A DNA stretch of 64,000 bases from Phaeotremella fagi (Eukaryota; Basidiomycota; Tremellomycetes; Tremellales; Phaeotremellaceae): NCBI GenBank assembly GCA_001599715.1, contig BCHU01000016.1, forward strand, positions 186,001 through 250,000, read 5' to 3'. This document shows, one piece after another, positions 59,105 through 64,000 of this stretch; the first letter of the stretch is position 1, and every line of letters begins with the position of its first letter. The translations under genes were made by a program, and so were the position numbers. The notes under the pieces were generated by a model, which saw only the letters and a program-made list of their open reading frames with translations, ran no database searches and was not told the DNA's origin.

Positions 59105-61621
59105 ATGTCAAAGTATACTACGAATCAAGAGGACGATTACGAACTTCAACCAACGTCGGAGGAACCACTTTTACCTCAATATTCATCACCCAAACCGAAT
59201 CATCATAGCGCATTCCCTTCATCAAGTTCATCCACGACTATCGATATCACAGACGAGAATCTATCTTTCAAACAACGTCAATCGCGTAAAAGAGCTTCGA
59301 GATTTCGTAAAACTCTCTCTTGTCTTTGTATCTCCCTCTTGATCTTGGTTCCAACTGCTGCCTTTGTTGCTTGTTACACTGGCTCACTTGGGGATGGTGT
59401 TCGTTGGCAAGATTTGAAATTACCTGAAGATTTCAAGAATTGGTTAGAAAAAGTGGGAGCTGTCAAAGAAGGTGCTAATCCTGCTGCTTTCCCTACAAAG
59501 TGAGTTGATTATCAATTTAGATTACCCCTCTGACCTTTTGCAGTGTTGGTTATACTGGACCTACACCGACTGGATCAGAGTGAGCATTTCTTTGACGTGG
59601 AACAGCAAATTTTTAGAAGCTAATTACTCTAACCAGACCAGCTCTCCTTGCTACAGCTCCTTCCCCACCTATACACACAAACGTCTCACCTCTACTGTCA
59701 CCACCTTCGAAATCACAAGAAGGATTCAACATCATTCAACATTGGGGAAATCTATCTCCCTATTATTCAGTTCAATCGCACGGTCTACCTGAGACCAACA
59801 GTCTTTTCCCAGAAACCTGTCAATTGGATGAACTTCATTGGCTACAAAGGCATGGTGCCAGGTGAGTTTGTTCCCGTGTACGAGATACTAAAGGTGTAGA
59901 TATCCTACCACTTCAACATCTGGTCCTGCAGGCGTTGCTGCACGTCTAAAGGAGGCGACAGGATGGAAATCCTCTGGTGATCTTTCATTCTTGAATTCTT
60001 GGGAATACAAATTGGGTGCAGAGGTACTTACGCCGTTTGGAAGGGGTCAATTGTGTAAGTGGTGCAATATTGATGTGATCTGACATTTTTCAGTCGACCT
60101 GGGTGTAGCAGCTCGTATCAAGTATGGATTTTTACTTGACAAGATGAAAGGGAGGTTACCGGTGTTCAGAACAGAATCTCAAGAGTGGGTTCATCGTTTT
60201 CTCCATTAAGAACCCTCTAACCCACAAACCTGTAGCCGGATGTTGAAGTCTGCGCAGAATTTTGCTACTGGTAAGTTATTCTTGCTATAGACGAGTTTCC
60301 AAACTGACTGATTTGCGTAGGATTCTTTGGCTACCCTGCAGAAGAACAGTACAATCTTGAAGTCATGATCGAATCTCCAGGGTTCAACAACACATTAGCA
60401 CCCTACATGACAGTATGTATAAACATAATCTTAGCACAATTGATTCCACACTGACCCACCGTAGTGCGCTAATGATGGCGGCTCGATATACACCGAGACA
60501 GCAAAGAAACTACATGTTTGGGATGCTATATTCTTAAAAGATGCTCAGAAGAGATTGCAGGGTTTGATTGATGGGTACGACTTTACTTTGAGGGATGCAA
60601 AGGATATGGTGAGTTCGGTTGCAAGAGTTTACTGTTACTTACAAGCCATCAAGATGGACATGTGTGCCTACGAAGTGAGTTGGCCAGCTGTTCACATTAA
60701 TTTGCATGCTGATCATGTTTAGACCGTCGCTCTTGGCTATTCCTCGTTCTGTTCGCTATTCACCGAAAAGGAATGGAAGGGGTACGAATACAGAAACGAT
60801 ATTGAATGGTGGTACATTGCTAGTTTCGGTAGTCCAGTTGCTAGAGCTAGTGGTATAGGTTATGTTCAAGAATTGGTTTCGAGGTTGACACATAGTGGGT
60901 CTATCTTTTGCGTACTGAACGATATACTCATGTCGCTGATTTTTAGCTCGATTGACCGAGTTCAATGCTACCACTAATTCATCTTTCCATGACGATATCC
61001 ATTTCCCATTGAATGATCCTATGTGAGTCAGCTTCCATGAAGGTAGCCATCACTGTCAAGCTGACACTTCCCATAGCTATGTCGACTTCACCCATGATAC
61101 TGTCTTTGCAGTTTGTAAGCAACTCCAAGTTTGTTACCGTTCACCACCTTACTCGTCTAATAGTACTCCCTGCCCTCAACCTCACATCGTTCGCTGAAAG
61201 TGGAACACCACCACTTGATCACATTCCCAAGCACAGAAGTTTCATTGCGTCAAAGTGAGTCTTTATAGATCTGCAGTCAACGGTGATAGCTGACAGCGGC
61301 TAAGGTTCTGTCCTTTCGCAACCAACCTTCAATTCCAAGTTTTAACATGTGGATCAACGACCGATTCCAAACAAATTCGACTAATCCTCAACGACGCTGC
61401 TGTTCCACTTACGGGTATAAATGGATGTCCAGAGAATGACGAAGGGTTATGTCCACTTGAAGTTTTTGTTGATGGTTTGAAAGAATTGATCAAAACTACT
61501 GATTGGGCCCATGATTGTTTAGGAGGTACGTTGAATTTACTTGTTATTATACGTGTTGGCTTACATCGTGGTAGACTACAAAGTCGATTTAGATCTGATC
61601 ACCGATGGTAGACCCATTTGA
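59105..61621 (+). CDS. membrane-anchored histidine acid phosphatase (phytase-like)
   Basis: Branch-2 histidine phosphatase that would hydrolyse phosphomonoesters outside the cell or in the secretory lumen. The N-terminus is a polar 75-residue tail followed by one hydrophobic span 'LCISLLILVPTAAFVACY', so it is a type II membrane protein and not a simply secreted enzyme. The catalytic 'QRHGARYPT' (intron after the first Arg-His-Gly codons at about 59860) carries the nucleophilic His; further family marks are 'PFGRGQLFDLGVAARIKYG', 'PVFRTESQDRMLKSAQNFA', 'FFGYPAEEQYNLEVMIESPG' and the proton-donor 'DFTHDTVFA'. Paired Cys fit the phytase fold. About 590 aa in about fourteen exons. Clear family; substrate (phytate or other) undetermined. 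Confidence 0.92.
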
Positions 61622-62033
61622 TCTTGATGGATGTTGGGATCTGGGACGATTTGATATCTTCCATGTCCGTTTTCATTTAGATTCTGTAGATGAGGTTGAC
61701 GTTTATGTTGTATAATGCATCTTTGATAATACTACTGATGATATCAGAATCCCAAACAACATCTGAGATGAGATATACTTGATTAGCCAAGAAAGGATAG
61801 GAGTTGCTGAATTCATGACTTTGGCAGTCGTTCACGTGCCTTCGACTGTTGCTAGCGTCTGTCACAAATTGCTCACAGTCGTCGTACAGCTTAATCAGCT
61901 TGATATGATGGTTTTCAGAGCTATTGTACTCCTGAATGGTTCTCACGTGTCATGAACTATCTCATCTCTGCATGTACAATACAATGTACAAATCAATCCC
62001 TCAATCCACATCTTTTCACCTTCTTCACTTTTC
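61622..62033. other. intergenic, convergent 3' flanks
   Basis: 412 bp. A minus-strand frame of 89 codons (61677-61946) has no supporting feature and I do not call it. Confidence 0.35.
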
Positions 62034-62429
62034 TCAACTTTTCGTACTTTGATCCTCACGATACCGAATATATGAATTGAGTGTATCCTCATCAACAACC
62101 CTCATAACAGTACTCTCACCCACCTTATCATGAACCAAATTAGCAGCGTGTTGAGCTACTGCGATATCAGGATCGAAATCACCTTTGAACCTGAGACTGG
62201 GATTGGTTTTGTAGTTGAAGCATGTTAGGAGAGCTTTCTTACGTTCGACTGTGACAGGAAGATTACCGTCTTCATCTTCGGCGAACAAATGGATGGCGAA
62301 CTTGTATGGTTGGTCTGGTAAGTTGTCTGGTACCATACTTACCAGAAACACATAACTCTCATCTTCCATATCCCACCAAGTTTGGAAATCTTGAAGAGTC
62401 GTCTTTGAAATTTTACTAGTTGTTGACAT
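62034..62429 (-). CDS. orphan family protein, short paralogue (131 aa)
   Basis: Single-exon frame. It shares with the neighbour at 62834 the pattern 'FQTWWDMEDESYVFLVS' / 'FEEWYEAEDDKYVILIS', a beta-strand 'YKFAIHLFAEDEDGN' / 'GRFIIRATSAEWEQDG', a helix with 'KKALLTCF' / 'DECITLFE', and a C-terminal 'VVDEDTLNSYIRYRED' / 'ITRDAYEAYDHFRIQQ'. This looks like a small alpha/beta domain. Family and function unknown; the paralogy supports both genes being real. Confidence 0.65.
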   Translation of the reverse strand: MSTTSKISKTTLQDFQTWWDMEDESYVFLVSMVPDNLPDQPYKFAIHLFAEDEDGNLPVTVERKKALLTCFNYKTNPSLRFKGDFDPDIAVAQHAANLVHDKVGESTVMRVVDEDTLNSYIRYREDQSTKS

Positions 62430-62833
62430 TACAGACTATTTCAACCGAAGGTTTGTGCTGCTATTTGAAATTTGGGGGACGTGGGGGGTTAAGAAGAAGT
62501 CAACGATTAGATGAAAACTGGGGGATAATGAGGACTTACCTGGACTTCTCATGAGAATCCGTCGCACTGCTTGTTTTTTTGGCCGACAAAAGAAAGCGTA
62601 ACGTAGGAATGACCCTTTGTGGGATGACCGTTCTTCGGCTTTGTCCAACGCACGTCATACTGTGCTTCTTTGATTTCCCTGGAGGAATTGAAAGTGTCGA
62701 CTTTGATTTCTACTGAGCTTGGTCAAGCAATTGGGGTCTGGTGGAGGCAAACATGTACAATATGCCAAAATCATTTCATGCATAGTCAAACTTTCACCGA
62801 CTAGATCGTTCCGCCACTCTCACCCCGTAACCA
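62430..62833. other. intergenic between the orphan paralogues
   Basis: 404 bp, no gene seen. A short minus-strand frame (62436-62648) overlaps the promoter and is unsupported. Confidence 0.35.
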
Positions 62834-63673
62834 CTACTCTTTGCTTTCGGTGATTGTCTCACCTACAACTGTTGCAGCATCATATTCTTCCCCAGCAGTC
62901 TCTGTACCTTCGTTGAGACTTAAAACACTGACCTCTTCATGAAGATCCTCTCCTCCTTCAATCGTCTCGCTACCGTCTTTAACCTCCTCTTGTTCAACAG
63001 CCACTCCTTGAGTTTTGTTCTCCTTGTCGACCAACTTCTCAGCTTCAACTTCCTCCGGATGAACCACTTCCTCCACTTCTTCCTTTCCTCCTCTCTCCCC
63101 ATCCTCCAACATCTCTTGAATTTCTTCCTCGACGCTGACTTCGGTTTGTGAATCCTTCCCCTCCAAAGTTCTTTCCGACCCATCTTTATCACTCTCTTCC
63201 TCGACCGATCCTTCTTGGGTGGGGGGACTCTCTGATACCTTCGTACCTTGTGTTTCTTCACCATCCTCCAGAGTCTTTTCTCCTTGTTGGATCCTGAAAT
63301 GGTCGTATGCCTCATATGCATCTCGTGTGATGACCTTGACCAAGCACTCAGCACTCAATGTGGCACTGAGCCCATCAGCAGCTTCTTGAACTTTGCGTCG
63401 GTTTTCTGTTTCGTCTTCGGTGTAGTTGAACTCCGTGGCTTTGAGGCTATTTTCGAAAAGGGTGATACATTCATCGAGTGACTCTTTACCGTCTTGCTCC
63501 CACTCAGCGGATGTTGCCCTGATTATGAATCGGCCGCGAACCTTGCGTTCTTCTTTATGGTTCTGTGAGATGAGAATGACGTATTTATCATCTTCTGCTT
63601 CATACCACTCCTCAAATAGTTGAGTGTCAAATAGTTGAGTGTGATCGATAGAAGCTAGAGTTGTGTCGGCCAT
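62834..63673 (-). CDS. orphan family protein with Glu-rich tail (279 aa)
   Basis: Single-exon gene whose first 140 residues are homologous to the gene at 62034. The rest is a Glu/Val/Gly-rich, low-complexity tail with repeats such as 'VSVEEEIQEMLEDGERGG' and 'LHEEVSVLSLNEG', probably disordered. A perfect 15-bp direct repeat near the 5' end (63613-63642) encodes TQLFD-TQLFE and looks like recent slippage. No signal peptide, membrane span or known domain. Confidence 0.65.
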   Translation of the reverse strand: MADTTLASIDHTQLFDTQLFEEWYEAEDDKYVILISQNHKEERKVRGRFIIRATSAEWEQDGKESLDECITLFENSLKATEFNYTEDETENRRKVQEAADGLSATLSAECLVKVITRDAYEAYDHFRIQQGEKTLEDGEETQGTKVSESPPTQEGSVEEESDKDGSERTLEGKDSQTEVSVEEEIQEMLEDGERGGKEEVEEVVHPEEVEAEKLVDKENKTQGVAVEQEEVKDGSETIEGGEDLHEEVSVLSLNEGTETAGEEYDAATVVGETITESKE

Positions 63674-64000
63674 CTGGAGTTTTAGTTTTATGATCTGATC
63701 TTAAGGTGGTGAAGTTGTAGTTGATAATGTTGTTCTTAGGAGATAGAAGTCAGCGTTGTGTATATATCTCATCCTCCAAAGACGCCTCGCCTTCCAAAAC
63801 AAACGACACGATGTATTTCTTGTACAGAAGTCTTCGATTCATTCAAATGACTTTTCAACGAAATTTAGTGAACAAATTACTTTTTAAACCGAAAGTGGCG
63901 CAAATGACAAGAATTGTTCATTTTTCATTTGGCGGTTGTTCAACCCGAAAGAAGGACAACAATCACTGACTCGATAACCCGACGGTCTCTCATCAACGAT
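63674..64000. other. right window edge, upstream of the orphan gene
   Basis: 327 bp. A plus-strand frame (63721-63969) overlaps the presumed promoter of the minus-strand gene and shows no family features. Confidence 0.35.

Noticed and set aside
61677..61946. 89-codon minus-strand frame in the convergent gap
   Set aside because: No domain and no start context; probably UTR sequence of the phosphatase read backwards.

Overview
The window is nuclear DNA of a basidiomycete fungus, most likely a tremellomycete (Cryptococcus/Kwoniella/Tremella type). This rests on dense introns of about 45-55 bp with GTNNGT donors, CTRAC-like branch sites and YAG acceptors; short intergenic gaps; CT-rich leaders; and basidiomycete families such as DUF6534-like membrane proteins and secreted proteins with an 'LPLKxP' leader motif. 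There is no bacterial, plasmid or viral content and no CRISPR array. All multi-exon models were joined by eye, so internal exon borders are less certain than gene identities.

Layout. 1-7.4 kb: 3' part of a cytochrome P450, a small hypothetical gene, a Nur1-type nuclear-rim protein and a family 1 UDP-glycosyltransferase. 7.8-10.9 kb: a tandem segmental duplication carrying two Cys-rich orphan genes. 11.1-16.1 kb: a microbial rhodopsin and a MYST histone acetyltransferase with a double PHD finger. 16.6-23.2 kb: the U5 snRNP 40-kDa WD40 protein, a DUF3112 membrane protein with microexons, a Kelch protein and an orphan. 23.6-34 kb: a nested inverted repeat, two secreted paralogues, a peroxisomal acyl-CoA oxidase and three very small secreted proteins that look like N-terminal-only relatives of the large secreted pair. 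34.3-43.1 kb: mainly housekeeping genes (Sur7/PalI-type protein, ribosomal P0, a PPR-like protein, Trm9, an acidic nuclear-type protein, MDP-1 phosphatase, the Yah1 ferredoxin). 43.3-49.9 kb: three tandem DUF6534-like multi-pass membrane proteins. 50.5-61.6 kb: an orphan, Rab GDI, CK2 beta, two poorly characterised genes around an F-box protein, and a membrane-anchored histidine acid phosphatase. 62-63.7 kb: two tandem paralogues of an unknown family.

Housekeeping genes alternate with five local paralogue sets: the Cys-rich pair, the large secreted pair, the mini-secreted trio, the DUF6534 trio and the C-terminal orphan pair. A 12-bp element, TGTACNNGTACA, occurs at least five times, all intergenic and mostly beside the Cys-rich and DUF6534 arrays. 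The best candidate for something undescribed is the secreted set at 23.8-34.0 kb. It shares a leader motif, and in two of its three small members that motif is followed by a dibasic site and a tiny Ala-Pro-rich tail encoded by a separate last exon.
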